Assembly (NCBI GenBank): GCA_947455205.1
Contig: CANGNF010000011.1
Location: 1 to 64,000 of the forward strand
DNA length: 64,000 bases
Reading direction: 5' to 3'
Source of the DNA: Acetobacteraceae bacterium
GTDB taxonomy: Bacteria; Pseudomonadota; Alphaproteobacteria; Acetobacterales; Acetobacteraceae
Made by a program: the position numbers and the translations under genes. Below, piece by piece: positions 34,122 to 44,316 of the stretch. The number at the start of each line of letters is the position of its first letter. The stretch's first letter is position 1. The notes beneath the pieces were generated by a model. It was not told the DNA's origin. It saw nothing but the letters and a program-made list of their open reading frames with translations, and did not search any database.

Positions 34122-34755
34122 GGGGAAGCGTAGGGCGGGAAAGCGGTTGTGGTGGAGTAGTATGTGGCGCTGACCTTACTTGCCTTGTGCATCCTTTACT
34201 TCAATCAATAGAACCTTCTCGCCGATAATTTCGTCGAAATAATCGTAACCTTCCAAAATAGATGCATCAACTCCCAAAACTTTGGCCACCGCGAGTCGGG
34301 CATCATTGGGTATTACTGCTGGAAATTTACCTCCATGTCTCCGATTTCCGCTCTTGTCCCAAGCAACTTCGTATCCCCCGGGTATGTCGGCATGCGCGTG
34401 GTAAGAATCACCCTGAAAGTGTGGGGGATCACGTCGCGCAGTATAATTCCCGACTGTTGCCTTTATCGCTTCATTCAAATTTTCTGATTGGGTCGGACAT
34501 ACGATCAATAATCTCATCGGAGTGAACATCTCTTCAAGTAACATACTGAGGCTCCTTTATCGATTTTGTATCAGCATAAAACTAAACAAGCGGAGGGATT
34601 TAGGGAAGCCTCGTCGAGGCCGGCCAACCCGAATCCTCTCACGAACGACGCTGCGAAGGTCTGTATTGGTCGGCTCCGGCGGAGCCATGCACGCTGACTC
34701 GCCCCTTTAACAACCGGCCCCCCCGACTCGCCCACCCCATGCCAAACTCCCCCAC
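34122..34755. other. Low-GC island between murU and addB
   Basis: The stretch from about 34150 to 34610 is visibly much richer in A and T than the rest of the window, with runs such as AATAATTTCGTCG and TTTATCGATTTTGTATC. It contains one small minus-strand gene. The remaining ~200 bp up to the addB start hold no gene that I can support. No transposase, tRNA or clear flanking repeat was found. Confidence 0.7.
34176..34544 (-). CDS. Hypothetical protein in low-GC island
   Basis: This 122-residue protein is not one I recognise. It has no signal peptide or membrane segment. Its middle section HFQGDSYHAHADIPGGYEV followed by a Gly/Lys/Arg-rich stretch and an acidic C-terminal part (GYDYFDEIIGEKVLLIEVK) suggests a small folded cytoplasmic protein. 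An AAGGAG with 7-base spacing precedes the ATG at 34544, which argues that it is real. Codon use is far from that of its neighbours. The base composition and isolated position suggest recent acquisition. A stand-alone antitoxin, immunity-type or phage-derived protein is possible but unproven. Confidence 0.65.
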   Translation of the reverse strand: MLLEEMFTPMRLLIVCPTQSENLNEAIKATVGNYTARRDPPHFQGDSYHAHADIPGGYEVAWDKSGNRRHGGKFPAVIPNDARLAVAKVLGVDASILEGYDYFDEIIGEKVLLIEVKDAQGK

Positions 34756-37700
34756 ATGAACCTCTACTCCATCCCGGCGCACCTCCCCTTCCTGGACTGC
34801 CTCGCCGCCGGCATCCTCGCCGCCGCCCGCGGCCATCAGCCGGAACGCCTCTCCCGCACCACCATCCTGCTGCCCACCCGCCGCTCCGCCCGCGCGCTGC
34901 GCGCCGCCTTTCTGCAAGCCGCGCGGGGAGAGGCCCTGCTCCTCCCCCGCATGCGCGCCCTGGCCGGGCTTTCGACCGAGGATGCGGACGAACTCGCCCT
35001 GCCCGCCCTGCTCAGCCTGCCCCCGGCGGTGGAGCCGCTGCGCCGCCAGGCCGTGCTAGCCGGCTTCGTCACCCGCTGGCAGCCGCGCCATGGCGGCCCC
35101 GGCACGCCGGAACAGGCCTGGTCCCTGGCCGGGGAACTCGCCACCCTGCTGGACGAGATCGCGCTGGAAGAACGCGACCTGGACCTGCTGGAAACCGCCC
35201 CCCCGGCCGACCTCATCGCCACCTGGCTGGCCCGGCTGGAAACCCTGGTGCCGGAACAGCACGCCCAGCACTGGCAGATCACGCTGCTGTTCCTGCGCGG
35301 GGTGTTCCAGGCCTGGCAGGGCTGGCTGGCGGAACAGGGCCTGCTGGATATCGGCATGCGCCGCGTCCAGGCGCTGCGGGCGCAGTCCCGCGCCTGGGTG
35401 GCGCAGCCGCCTGACTACCCCGTCATCGCCGCCGGCATCGGCGTGGGCGGCACCATCCCGGCCGCGGCGGAACTGCTGAAGGTACTGGCCAGCACCGCGC
35501 AGGGCGCCGTGGTGCTGCACGGCGTGGACCAGGCCAGCGCGGAGGACAAGGTCTGGGACGCCATCCGAGACGCCGCCACCCACCCCTTCTGCGGCCAGCA
35601 GCGCCTGCTGGCGGCGCTGGGCGCGCGGCGGGAAGACCTGCGCCCCTGGCCCGGCCTGGCGCCCGGCGCTGTGCCACAGGCGCGGCCGGCGCTGCTCGGC
35701 ATGGCGCTGCGCCCGGCGCTGGGCCTGCCCGCCTGGCAGAACCGCCGCCCGCACGAATGGGCGCCGGCGCTGGAGGGCCTGACCCAGCTGGTCGCCCCGG
35801 ACGCCCAGGCCGAGGCCGCCGCCATCGCCCTGACCCTGCGCGAAGCCCTGGAACAGCCGGACGCCCGCGCCGCCCTGGTCACGCCCGACCGCGAACTGGC
35901 CCGCCGCGTGACCGCGGAACTCGCGCGACACGGGATCGTCGCCGATGACAGCGCCGGCGCGCCCCTGGCCGAAACGCCGGCCGGCGCCTTCCTCCGCCTG
36001 CTGGCCCGCGCGGTGGCGGAGGACCTGGCCCCCGTGCCGCTGCTGGCAGTGCTGAAGCACCCGATGTGCTGCGGCGGCCTGGACCGCACGGACTGGATGG
36101 CCGCCGTCCGCCGGCTGGAATGGCACGCCCTGCGCGGCACCCGCCCCGGGCCTGGCCTGGCCGGGCTGCGCCAGGCCGCCAACGCCGCGCTGGGCAAGCC
36201 GGGGCTGGAGGACCAGGCCGCGCAGGTCGCCGCCCTGCTGGCCACGCTGGAGAACTGCCTGGCCGGCTTCACCCTGCCGGAAGCCCCCAGCCTGCCCCCC
36301 GCCGCGCTGCTCAGCGCGCACCTGGCCGCCGCCGAGGCCCTGGCCGCCACGCCGACCCTGCCCGGGGGCCTCCGCCTCTACACCGGGGAGGAAGGCGAGA
36401 TGCTGGCCCAGCACCTGGCCAACCTGCAGGCCGCTTTGGAAGGCGCGGCGCCGATGTCGCCGGCCTCCTGGCCCGCGCTGTTCGATGCCGCCATGGCCGG
36501 CGCCTCCGCCCCCAGCCTGCATGGCAGCCGCGGGCGGGAAAGCGGCCCGCATCCGCGCGTCGAAATCCTCGGCCTGCTGGAAGCCCGGCTGCTGACGCAC
36601 GACCTGGTGGTGCTGGGCGCGCTGGATGAGACGGTCTGGCCGCTGGCCACCGACCCCGGCCCCTGGATGAGCCGGCCGATGCGCCGCGACTTCGGCCTGC
36701 CGGAGCCGGAGGCGCGCATCGGCCGCGTCGCCGCGGACTTCCTGCTGGACGCCTGTTCCGCCGCCCGCACCGTGCTCTCCCGTGCCGAAAAGCGCGGCGG
36801 CGCCCCCACCGTGCCGGCGCGCTGGCTGGTGCGGCTGGAAACCTTCCTGGCCGGGCAGAAAGGGGAGGGCTTCCCCGATGGCCTGAAGCTGCCCACCAGC
36901 CCCGCCACCGCCTGGGCGGCGCAGCTGGACCAACCCGCAGAAGTCCGCCCCTGGCCGCGCCCGGCGCCCAGGCCGCGCGCCGACCAGCGCCCCGACCGGC
37001 TCTCGGTGACGGAGGTCGAGACGCTGGTCGCCGACCCCTACGCCTTCTACGCCCGCCGGGTGCTGAAGCTCTCGCCGCTGGACCCGCTGGATGCCGAGGT
37101 CGGTGCCGCCGACTACGGCATGCTGGTGCACGACGTGCTGAAGCGCTTCATCCCACGCCTCTCCCCCTGGCCTGGCGAGACCACCGCCCGCGCCATCTGG
37201 GCCGAGTGCCTGGAGGATGCGCTGCACGACGCCCAGGTCCGCCCCGGCTTCGCGGCATTCTGGCGCCCGCGGCTGCTGCGGATCGGCGATTTCGTGCTGG
37301 CCGAGGAAGCCGAGGCCCGCGCCGGCAACGCCATCCAGCGCAGCATCGTGGAGGCTGGTGGGCGCCTGGTGCTGACCCATGACGACGGCCGCGAGCTGCT
37401 GCTGACCGGCCGCGTCGACCGGGTGGACGTGCTGGCCAGCGGCGGGCTGGCGCTGTTCGACTACAAGACCGGCAAGCCACCCTCCAAGAAGCAGGTGGAG
37501 AGTGGCGAGAAGCCCCAGCTGCCGCTGGAAGCCGCCATGCTGGCGGCGGAGGGGTTCCGTGGTGTCCCGGCCGCAGCGGTGGAGCGCCTGGTCTATTGGC
37601 GCCTGACCGGCGGCCCCACCCCCGGCGAGGTGCCGAAACTGGACCTGGGCGCCGCCGAGATCACCGCCGCCGCCGACGACGCCACGGCGAAGCTGCGCGA

Positions 37701-37839
37701 GCTGGCCGAACGCTTCCTCTGGGGCGATGCCGCCTTCCTGGCTCGCCCCCACCCTGGCCGCAAGCCAGCCGGGGAGGATTACGACCACCTCTCCCGCCTG
37801 GCGGAATGGTCCGCCGCCGATGAGGAGGGCGAGGCATGA
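34756..37839 (+). CDS. addB: Double-strand break repair protein AddB
   Basis: This 1027-residue subunit of the AddAB helicase-nuclease resects double-strand DNA ends for RecA. The N-terminal helicase-like half has degenerate motifs (TTILLPTRRSARALRAAFLQ), as in alphaproteobacterial AddB. The C-terminal PD-(D/E)xK nuclease is marked by LSVTEVETLVADPYAFYARRVLKL, YGMLVHDVLKRF and the catalytic LALFDYKTGKPPSKKQ (near residue 902). It overlaps addA by 4 bases (ATGA). The low-GC gene separates it from the murU operon. Confidence 0.94.
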   Translation: MNLYSIPAHLPFLDCLAAGILAAARGHQPERLSRTTILLPTRRSARALRAAFLQAARGEALLLPRMRALAGLSTEDADELALPALLSLPPAVEPLRRQAVLAGFVTRWQPRHGGPGTPEQAWSLAGELATLLDEIALEERDLDLLETAPPADLIATWLARLETLVPEQHAQHWQITLLFLRGVFQAWQGWLAEQGLLDIGMRRVQALRAQSRAWVAQPPDYPVIAAGIGVGGTIPAAAELLKVLASTAQGAVVLHGVDQASAEDKVWDAIRDAATHPFCGQQRLLAALGARREDLRPWPGLAPGAVPQARPALLGMALRPALGLPAWQNRRPHEWAPALEGLTQLVAPDAQAEAAAIALTLREALEQPDARAALVTPDRELARRVTAELARHGIVADDSAGAPLAETPAGAFLRLLARAVAEDLAPVPLLAVLKHPMCCGGLDRTDWMAAVRRLEWHALRGTRPGPGLAGLRQAANAALGKPGLEDQAAQVAALLATLENCLAGFTLPEAPSLPPAALLSAHLAAAEALAATPTLPGGLRLYTGEEGEMLAQHLANLQAALEGAAPMSPASWPALFDAAMAGASAPSLHGSRGRESGPHPRVEILGLLEARLLTHDLVVLGALDETVWPLATDPGPWMSRPMRRDFGLPEPEARIGRVAADFLLDACSAARTVLSRAEKRGGAPTVPARWLVRLETFLAGQKGEGFPDGLKLPTSPATAWAAQLDQPAEVRPWPRPAPRPRADQRPDRLSVTEVETLVADPYAFYARRVLKLSPLDPLDAEVGAADYGMLVHDVLKRFIPRLSPWPGETTARAIWAECLEDALHDAQVRPGFAAFWRPRLLRIGDFVLAEEAEARAGNAIQRSIVEAGGRLVLTHDDGRELLLTGRVDRVDVLASGGLALFDYKTGKPPSKKQVESGEKPQLPLEAAMLAAEGFRGVPAAAVERLVYWRLTGGPTPGEVPKLDLGAAEITAAADDATAKLRELAERFLWGDAAFLARPHPGRKPAGEDYDHLSRLAEWSAADEEGEA

Positions 37840-40800
37840 GCGAGACCCTGACCCCGAGCCAGCGCGCCGAGCGCCAGCAGCGGATTGCGTCGGACCCCGC
37901 GCTCTCGGCCTGGGTTGGCGCCTCGGCCGGTTCCGGCAAGACCAAGGTGCTGACCGACCGCGTGCTGCGGCTGCTGCTGCAGGACGGCCAGGCGCCCAAC
38001 CGCCTGCTCTGCCTGACTTTTACGAAAGCCGCCGCCGCCGAGATGCAGACCCGGCTGGCGAAGCGCCTGGGCCAATGGGCCTGCGCCGACGATGCCGAGC
38101 TGACCAAGGAGCTGGCCGGGCTGACCGGCACCACCCCAACCCCGCACCTGCTGGACCGCGCGCGAAAACTCTTCGCCGAGGTGCTGGAACTGCCGGGCGG
38201 CATGCGGATTTCCACGATCCACGCCTTCTGCCAAAGCCTGCTGCGCGCCTTCCCGCTGGAAGCCGGCCTGCCGCCGCAGTTCAGCGTCATCGAGGAAGCC
38301 GACAGCGCCAGCCTGCTGGCCGATGCGCGGGAAGCCGTGCTGGCCAGCGCCGAGGCACCCGGTGCGGCGCTCTCCCAGGTGGCGGCGCTGGTCTCGGCCG
38401 ACGATTTTGCCAATGTGGTCGCGGCCCTGCTGCGCGACCGCGAGAAGGTGGGCGCCTGCCTGCGCCTGGGCAACGGCCCGCTGGCGCTGCGGGCGCGCCT
38501 GGCGCGGGTGCTGGGGCTGGAGCAGGAGGATGACGAGGCCAGCCTGCTCAGCGCCGCCTGCGTGCTGGAGGAAGCCCCGCTGCGCGCCGCCGCCGCCCTG
38601 CTGGGCGCCAGCAAGAACGACAACGACCAGCGCCGCGCCACCACCATGGCGGACTGGCTGGCGCTGGACCCCGAGCGCCGCGCCGCGCGGGTGGAGGACT
38701 GGGCCGGGCTGTTCCTGACCAAGGATGGCGATCCCCGTTCTCCGAAAAGCATGCTCACCAAGAGCGTCGGCGCCCGCTACGACGAGGTGCTGGCGGTCAT
38801 GCAGGCTGAGGCGGCGCGGCTGCTGGCGGTGCGCGGCACCATGGCCGCCGCCCGGCTTCTGGCGGCCACGGAAGCCCTGCTCGCCCTGGGCCAGCCGGTG
38901 CTGGACCACTACGAAAGCCGCAAGGCCCGCGCGGGACTGCTGGCCTATGACGACCTGATCGCCATTGCCCGCCGCGTGCTGAACAACCCCGGCAGCGCCT
39001 GGGTGCTGTTCAAGCTGGATGGCGGCCTGGACCACGTATTGCTGGACGAGGCGCAGGACACCAACGCCACGCAATGGGGCATCGCGGAGGCGCTGACCGC
39101 CGAGTTCTTCGCCGGCGAGGGCGCGCGCGAGGGCGAACGCCCGCGCACCGTCTTCGCGGTCGGCGACGTCAAGCAGTCGATCTACAGCTTCCAGGGTGCC
39201 GACCCCACCGGGTTCGGCGAATGGCAGGCGCGGTTCCGCCGCAAGGTGGAGGGGCTGGACCAGGGTTTTGCCAGCGTCTCGCTGGACGTGTCCTTCCGCT
39301 CCACCGCCCCGGTGCTGGCGCTGGTGGACGCGGTCTTCGCCGCGGGCCCGGCGCGGGATGGCGTGGTGCGGCCGGGCGAGACGCTGTCCCACGTGCCCAA
39401 CCGCACCGGCCAGGCCGGGCTGGTGGAGTTGTGGCCGCTGCTGCGCAAGCAGGCCGCCCCCAAGCCGGAACCCTGGGACGTGCCGGAGACGCCGGAACGC
39501 GCCACCGGCGTGGAGGCGCTGCTGGCCGAGACCCTGGCCGCGCGCATCGCCGCCATGGTCGGCGGCGAGACCCTGCCGGCCCGCTGCCTGGACAAGGCCA
39601 ACCCGGTGCCGCGGCCGATCCGCGCCGGCGACATCCTGGTGCTGGTGCGCCGCCGCACCCGCTTCGTGCAGTTGCTGGTCCGCGCCTTGAAGGAACGCCA
39701 GGTGCCGGTGGGCGGTGTCGATCGGCTGCACCTGGTGGAGCAGATCGCGGTCCAGGACCTGCTGGCACTGTGCGACGTGCTGCTGCTGCCGGATGACGAC
39801 CTGCAACTGGCGGCCCTGCTGAAGTCGCCCTTGTGCGGTGTGGACGAGCAGGCGCTGCTGGACCTAGCGTGGGAGCGCCCTGGCAGCCTCTGGGCCGCGC
39901 TGCTGCGGCAACGCACCGCCGAGACCGCGCTGGGCCGCGCCGCCGATTGGCTGGCGACCCTGGCCGACCAGGCCGACCTGGTTACCCCGCACGCCCTGCT
40001 GGCCCGCGTCTTGGGCGAGGCCGGTGGCCGGGCCAAGCTGCTGGCCCGGTTGGGTCCGGATGCGGCGGACCCGCTGGACGAGGTGCTGAACGCCGCGCTG
40101 GCCTATGAAAAGCAGCACCCGCCGAGCCTGCAGGGTTTTGTCAGCTGGCTGCGCCGCGGCAATGCCGAGGTGAAGCGCGAGACCGAGAGCACTGCCGACG
40201 CGGTGCGGATCATGACCGTGCACGGCGCCAAGGGGTTGCAGGCGCCGGTGGTGATCCTGCCCGATCTGGGCGCGGGCAAGGGTGGCAAGGCGCTGCGCTG
40301 GGTGGAGGATGCCGAGGCCGAACTGCCGCTCTGGGCACCGAACAACCGCAAGGAGTTCCACGGCCCCACCTTCCAGGGGCTGCTGGCGGCGGAAGCCGCT
40401 GATGCGGCCGAGGAAGACAACCGCCTGCTCTATGTGGCGCTGACCCGGGCGGAGGACCGGCTGCTGGTCTGCGCCTGGGGCGAGCCGAAGCCGGAAAGCT
40501 GGTACGCCAAGGTCGCCGCCGGCTTTGCCCGGCTGGACGCCGCCGTCGATGCGCCTTTCGAGCCCACGGCCTTCAACGCCCCGGCCGGCGATTTCGGCGG
40601 CGACCCGCTACGTCGGCTGGCGAACACCCAAACCGCGACCCCCAGCCCCGACCGCCCGCTGGCCACCCGCGCCCGCGCCGAACTGCCCGCCTGGGCCAGC
40701 GTGCCGGCCAGGCCGGAGAGCAGCGGCCGCAGCCTGCAACCCTCCGCCCTGCCTGGCGAGGAGCAGACCCCCGCCGCCGCGCCGCATGGCAGCGCCGACC

Positions 40801-41324
40801 CGCTGGGCCAGCGCTTCCGCCGCGGCCGGCTGCTGCACACGCTGCTTCAATACCTGCCGGACCGCGCGCCGGAAGACCGCGAGGCCGCCGCCCGTGCCTT
40901 CCTGGCCCGCCCCGGCCATGGGCTGGACGCGGCGCAGCAGGCCGAGGCGCTGGCCGAGGCGATGGCGCTGCTGGCCACGCCGGAACTCCAGGCCGCCTTC
41001 GGGCCGGACAGCCTGGCCGAGGCACCGCTGGCCGGCCAGGTCGGCGGCGCGCTGATCGCCGGCCAGGTGGACCGGTTGCTGGTGCGGCCGGACCGCGTGC
41101 TGGTGCTGGACTACAAGACCAACCGCCCGCCGCCGGCCAGCCCGGACCGCGTGGCGCCGCTGTACCTGCGGCAGATGGCGGCGTATCGGGCGGTGCTGCG
41201 CCAAGCCTTCCCCGGCCGCGCCGTGGATTGCGCCCTGGTGTGGACCTACGGCGCCACCGTCATGCCGCTGCCGCATGGCTTGCTGGACGCGCATGCACCC
41301 CAGGGTGCGGCCGGGGCGGCTTGA
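37836..41324 (+). CDS. addA: Double-strand break repair helicase AddA
   Basis: This is a 1162-residue UvrD-type helicase-nuclease. Walker A (GASAGSGKT) is at about 28-36. Motif Ia ([15 protein letters not shown]), motif II ([11 protein letters not shown], near 403), motif III ([15 protein letters not shown]), motif V ([19 protein letters not shown]) and motif VI ([16 protein letters not shown]) are all present. The C-terminal nuclease has [13 protein letters not shown] near 1090. It acts with AddB in recombinational repair. trxA follows 65 bases downstream. Confidence 0.96.
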   Translation: MSETLTPSQRAERQQRIASDPALSAWVGASAGSGKTKVLTDRVLRLLLQDGQAPNRLLCLTFTKAAAAEMQTRLAKRLGQWACADDAELTKELAGLTGTTPTPHLLDRARKLFAEVLELPGGMRISTIHAFCQSLLRAFPLEAGLPPQFSVIEEADSASLLADAREAVLASAEAPGAALSQVAALVSADDFANVVAALLRDREKVGACLRLGNGPLALRARLARVLGLEQEDDEASLLSAACVLEEAPLRAAAALLGASKNDNDQRRATTMADWLALDPERRAARVEDWAGLFLTKDGDPRSPKSMLTKSVGARYDEVLAVMQAEAARLLAVRGTMAAARLLAATEALLALGQPVLDHYESRKARAGLLAYDDLIAIARRVLNNPGSAWVLFKLDGGLDHVLLDEAQDTNATQWGIAEALTAEFFAGEGAREGERPRTVFAVGDVKQSIYSFQGADPTGFGEWQARFRRKVEGLDQGFASVSLDVSFRSTAPVLALVDAVFAAGPARDGVVRPGETLSHVPNRTGQAGLVELWPLLRKQAAPKPEPWDVPETPERATGVEALLAETLAARIAAMVGGETLPARCLDKANPVPRPIRAGDILVLVRRRTRFVQLLVRALKERQVPVGGVDRLHLVEQIAVQDLLALCDVLLLPDDDLQLAALLKSPLCGVDEQALLDLAWERPGSLWAALLRQRTAETALGRAADWLATLADQADLVTPHALLARVLGEAGGRAKLLARLGPDAADPLDEVLNAALAYEKQHPPSLQGFVSWLRRGNAEVKRETESTADAVRIMTVHGAKGLQAPVVILPDLGAGKGGKALRWVEDAEAELPLWAPNNRKEFHGPTFQGLLAAEAADAAEEDNRLLYVALTRAEDRLLVCAWGEPKPESWYAKVAAGFARLDAAVDAPFEPTAFNAPAGDFGGDPLRRLANTQTATPSPDRPLATRARAELPAWASVPARPESSGRSLQPSALPGEEQTPAAAPHGSADPLGQRFRRGRLLHTLLQYLPDRAPEDREAAARAFLARPGHGLDAAQQAEALAEAMALLATPELQAAFGPDSLAEAPLAGQVGGALIAGQVDRLLVRPDRVLVLDYKTNRPPPASPDRVAPLYLRQMAAYRAVLRQAFPGRAVDCALVWTYGATVMPLPHGLLDAHAPQGAAGAA

Positions 41325-41389
41325 CCCGGGCGCGCCGGCACCCGACTTTACCTGAGGAATCCGGGGCAACCCCGTTTGGAGAAATGCCG

Positions 41390-41719
41390 ATGAGCGAGTT
41401 GACCAAGGCCGTCACCGACGAGACCTTCAAGCAGGACGTGCTGAACGCCCCCGGCCCGGTGCTGGTGGATTTCTGGGCCGAGTGGTGCGGCCCCTGCAAG
41501 ATGGTCGCGCCGATCCTGGACGAGATCGCCAAGGAATACGGCGACAAGCTGACCATCGCCAAGGTCGACATCGACAGCAACCCGATGTCCCCCAACGAGT
41601 ATGGCGTGCGCGGCATCCCCACGATGATCCTGTTCAAGGACGGCAAGGTCGTGGACATGAGCGTCGGCGCCAAGCCGAAGGGCCAGCTGAAGACCTGGCT
41701 GGACACCAAGCTGGGCTGA
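41390..41719 (+). CDS. trxA: Thioredoxin TrxA
   Basis: This 109-residue thioredoxin has the classical redox site WCGPCK (Cys33, Cys36), the cis-proline in RGIPTMILF, and the usual terminal helix. It reduces cytoplasmic protein disulfides using thioredoxin reductase. ATG at 41390 was preferred over the ATG two codons earlier because GGAG is 8 bases before the former and too close to the latter. Placement after addAB is typical of alphaproteobacteria. Confidence 0.96.
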   Translation: MSELTKAVTDETFKQDVLNAPGPVLVDFWAEWCGPCKMVAPILDEIAKEYGDKLTIAKVDIDSNPMSPNEYGVRGIPTMILFKDGKVVDMSVGAKPKGQLKTWLDTKLG

Positions 41720-41757
41720 CCCCTTGCGCGGGCAGGGCTGAAGGCCACGTCTCGCCG

Positions 41758-42882
41758 ATGCGATACCTGGTCCTCTGCCTCAGCCTGCTCTTCGCCTCGG
41801 CCTGCGCCGCGCAGCCGCCGGCGGGCGCCATCGCCTCCCAGGCGGCGCGCTTCCGGGTGGAGGTCTTCGCCCAGGGGCTGGACCACCCCTGGGGCGGTGC
41901 CTTTCTGCCAGATGGCCGGCTGCTGCTGACGGAGAAGCCCGGCCGCATGCGGCTGGTCGGCACGGATGGTCGGGTCTCCCCGCCGCTGTCCGGCGTGCCC
42001 GCGGTGGCGGAAGGCGGCCAGGGCGGTCTGCTTGACCTGGCCCTGGCGCCGGATTTTTCCGCGACACGCGAACTCTACTTCTGCCATTCCGCGCAGCTGG
42101 CCGGTGGCATGCTGACCCGGCTGGTCCGCGCCCGGCTCTCGGCCGACGCGACGGCGCTTGAAGCGGTGACCCCGATCCTGGACGCCACCCCGGCCCAGCC
42201 GCGGGGACGGCTGCAATATGGCTGTCGCATCGCCTTCGGGCCGCAGGACGGCAAGCTCTACCTCTCCACCGGAGACCGCTACAGCGACAAGATGCGCGCC
42301 CAGCGGCTGGACGACCTGGCCGGCAAGGTGCTGCGGCTGGAACGCAACGGCGCCCCGGCGGCGGGCAACCCCTTCCTCGGGCGGCCCGGGGTGCGGCCGG
42401 AGATCTTCAGCTACGGCCACCGCAACCCGGATGGCCTGGCCTTCAACCCCGCGACCGGCACGCTGTGGGAATCCGAGTTCGGCCCGCGCGGCGGCGACGA
42501 GGTCAACGCCATCCTGCCCGGGCGCAACTATGGCTGGCCGCTGGCGACGCATGGCGTGGACTACGACGGCAGCCGCATCGGCGCCCCGACCCACCCGGGC
42601 ACCGAGCAGCCGCTGCGGTACTGGGTGCCCTCGATTAGCCCGACCGGGCTGACCTTCTACACCGGCAGTGCCTTCCCCGGCTGGCGCGGCAACGCCTTCC
42701 TGCCCTGCCTGAACACGCCGGGCCTGCTGCGGCTGACGACGGATGGCGACCGTGTCACCGGCGAGGAGCGCCTGCTGTGGGACAAGATCCGCATGCGCGC
42801 GGTGATCCAGGGGCCGGAGGGCTTTTTGTATGTGCTGACGGATGAGAATGACGGCCGGGTGCTGCGGATTTCGCCGGGGTAG
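41758..42882 (+). CDS. PQQ-dependent soluble aldose sugar dehydrogenase
   Basis: This 374-residue six-bladed propeller belongs to the glucose/sorbosone dehydrogenase family. Typical blocks include LDHPWGGAFLPDGRLLLTEKPGRM, GGQGGLLDLALAPDF, CRIAFGPQDGKLYLSTGDR, YGHRNPDGLAFNPATGTLWESEFGPRGGDEVN and GRNYGWPLATHGVDY. These match the Asd/YliI type, which oxidises aldoses in the periplasm using PQQ. The N-terminus (MRYLVLCLSLLFASACAAQ) is a signal peptide with a possible lipoprotein cysteine at position 16. PQQ synthesis genes are not in the window. Confidence 0.88.
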   Translation: MRYLVLCLSLLFASACAAQPPAGAIASQAARFRVEVFAQGLDHPWGGAFLPDGRLLLTEKPGRMRLVGTDGRVSPPLSGVPAVAEGGQGGLLDLALAPDFSATRELYFCHSAQLAGGMLTRLVRARLSADATALEAVTPILDATPAQPRGRLQYGCRIAFGPQDGKLYLSTGDRYSDKMRAQRLDDLAGKVLRLERNGAPAAGNPFLGRPGVRPEIFSYGHRNPDGLAFNPATGTLWESEFGPRGGDEVNAILPGRNYGWPLATHGVDYDGSRIGAPTHPGTEQPLRYWVPSISPTGLTFYTGSAFPGWRGNAFLPCLNTPGLLRLTTDGDRVTGEERLLWDKIRMRAVIQGPEGFLYVLTDENDGRVLRISPG

Positions 42883-42960
42883 GGCGATACGTCGTCACTT
42901 GGCTCGCCTGCAGCGCTGTCGCGCACTGGCAGGAAGGCAAGCTTGAGGCGCTGTCGGCCC

Positions 42961-44316
42961 TCAGACCGCCGTATCCGCCTTCAGCACTTCCCCAGCCAGG
43001 TAGAGGCTGCCGCAGACCAGCACCCGCGCCGGCGGCCCTGCGGGCAGTTTGGCCAGCGCCTCGGCCAGGGTCGGCCCCGGCTGGGCCACGCCCCCGCTGG
43101 CGGCGATGATCTGCTCGACCGGCGTGGCCAGGTGCTGCCCCGGTTCGGCAATGGCGTGCAGCGTGGTGGCGAAGGGCAGCAGCGGCGCCAGGAAGTCCGC
43201 CACCGCCTTGGACTGCTTCATGCCGACTACCAGGTGCAGCGGCCGGTCGGCCCAGGCGGGCAGATGCTGCGCCAGGGCCTGGCCGGCGCCGGCATTGTGC
43301 CCGCCATCCAGCCACAGCTCCCACCCCGCCGGCAGGCGGGCGGCCACGGCGCCGTGCAGGCGTTGCAGCCGGGCCGGCCATTCGGCGCGCCGCAGCCCTT
43401 CGGCAATGGCGGCCTCGGTCAGCCAGGGCGGGTTCCAGGCGCGCAGCGCGGCAATGGCGATGCCGGCATTGTCGGCCTGGTGCGAGCCGGGCAGGGCAGG
43501 GGCCGGCAGCGCCAACTCGCCCCTGGCGTCGCAATAGCGCAGGCCATCAGCAGTCAACTCGGCCTGCCAGTCCCGCCCACGCCGCAGCAGTGGCGCGCCT
43601 TGCCCCGCGGCCTCGGCTTCCAGCACCGCCAGCGCCACCGGGTCCTGCGCGCCGGTGGCGCAGGGCACGCCGGGCTTGATGATGCCGGCCTTCTCCCCGG
43701 CGATGCCGTCCAGCCGGTCCCCCAGGAAATCCACGTGGTCCAGGGAGATGCTGGCGATGCAGCAGGCCGCCGGGCGGTCCACCACATTGGTGGCGTCGAA
43801 CCGGCCGCCCAGGCCCACTTCCAGCACCAGCATATCGGCGGGAACGCGGGCGAACAGCAGCAGGGCGACGGCCGTCGTCACCTCGAACACCGTGATGGGT
43901 TCGCCGCCGTTGCGCTGCTCCACCTCCTCCAGCGCCGCGCTCAGCGCGGCTTCGCTGACCAGTTCGCCGGCCAGGCGGATGCGTTCATGGAAGCTGACCA
44001 GATGCGGCGAGGTGTAGACATGCACGCGCTGCCCGGCGGCCTCGCCGATGGCGCGCAGGAAGGCACAGGTGCTGCCCTTGCCGTTGGTACCCGCCACATG
44101 CACCACCGGCGGCAAGGCGCGCTCCGGGTTGCCCAGCGCGTCCAGCAGCCGGTGCAGCCGGCCGAGACTCAGGTCGATCAGCTTGGGGTGTAGCCCGTGC
44201 AGCCGCTCGATGATCGCCTCGCTGCGGTTGCTGGCGACCAGCGGGGGGCCGCCCGCCGGCAGGGGCGCGCCCATGTCGCGCCCCGGCGGCCGCGCCGGAT
44301 CGGCGGGCGGGGTCAC
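42961..44316 (-). CDS. folC: Bifunctional folylpolyglutamate/dihydrofolate synthase FolC
   Basis: FolC adds glutamate to dihydropteroate and folates in an ATP-dependent, Mur-ligase-like reaction. The P-loop VVHVAGTNGKGSTCAFL, the YTSPHLVSFHERIRL motif, LEVGLGGRFDATNVV and SISLDHVDFLGDRLDGIAGEKAGIIKPG are all present. The start is set at GTG 44316, overlapping the accD stop (GTGA), giving 451 residues; ATG at 44274 (437 residues) is an equally good alternative. accD-folC is a common pair in alphaproteobacteria. Confidence 0.93.
   Translation of the reverse strand: MTPPADPARPPGRDMGAPLPAGGPPLVASNRSEAIIERLHGLHPKLIDLSLGRLHRLLDALGNPERALPPVVHVAGTNGKGSTCAFLRAIGEAAGQRVHVYTSPHLVSFHERIRLAGELVSEAALSAALEEVEQRNGGEPITVFEVTTAVALLLFARVPADMLVLEVGLGGRFDATNVVDRPAACCIASISLDHVDFLGDRLDGIAGEKAGIIKPGVPCATGAQDPVALAVLEAEAAGQGAPLLRRGRDWQAELTADGLRYCDARGELALPAPALPGSHQADNAGIAIAALRAWNPPWLTEAAIAEGLRRAEWPARLQRLHGAVAARLPAGWELWLDGGHNAGAGQALAQHLPAWADRPLHLVVGMKQSKAVADFLAPLLPFATTLHAIAEPGQHLATPVEQIIAASGGVAQPGPTLAEALAKLPAGPPARVLVCGSLYLAGEVLKADTAV

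Noticed and set aside
34545-34755. A tRNA or att site bordering the low-GC island
   Set aside because: Inverted segments such as GCCTCGTCGAGGC were seen, but no cloverleaf, anticodon arm or CCA-type end could be formed, and no flanking direct repeat or integrase was found.
35056-37788. A 910-codon antisense frame over addB, and similar frames over addA
   Set aside because: The real strand carries AddB nuclease and AddA helicase motifs. The antisense frames are Gln/Gly/Arg/His-rich shadows.
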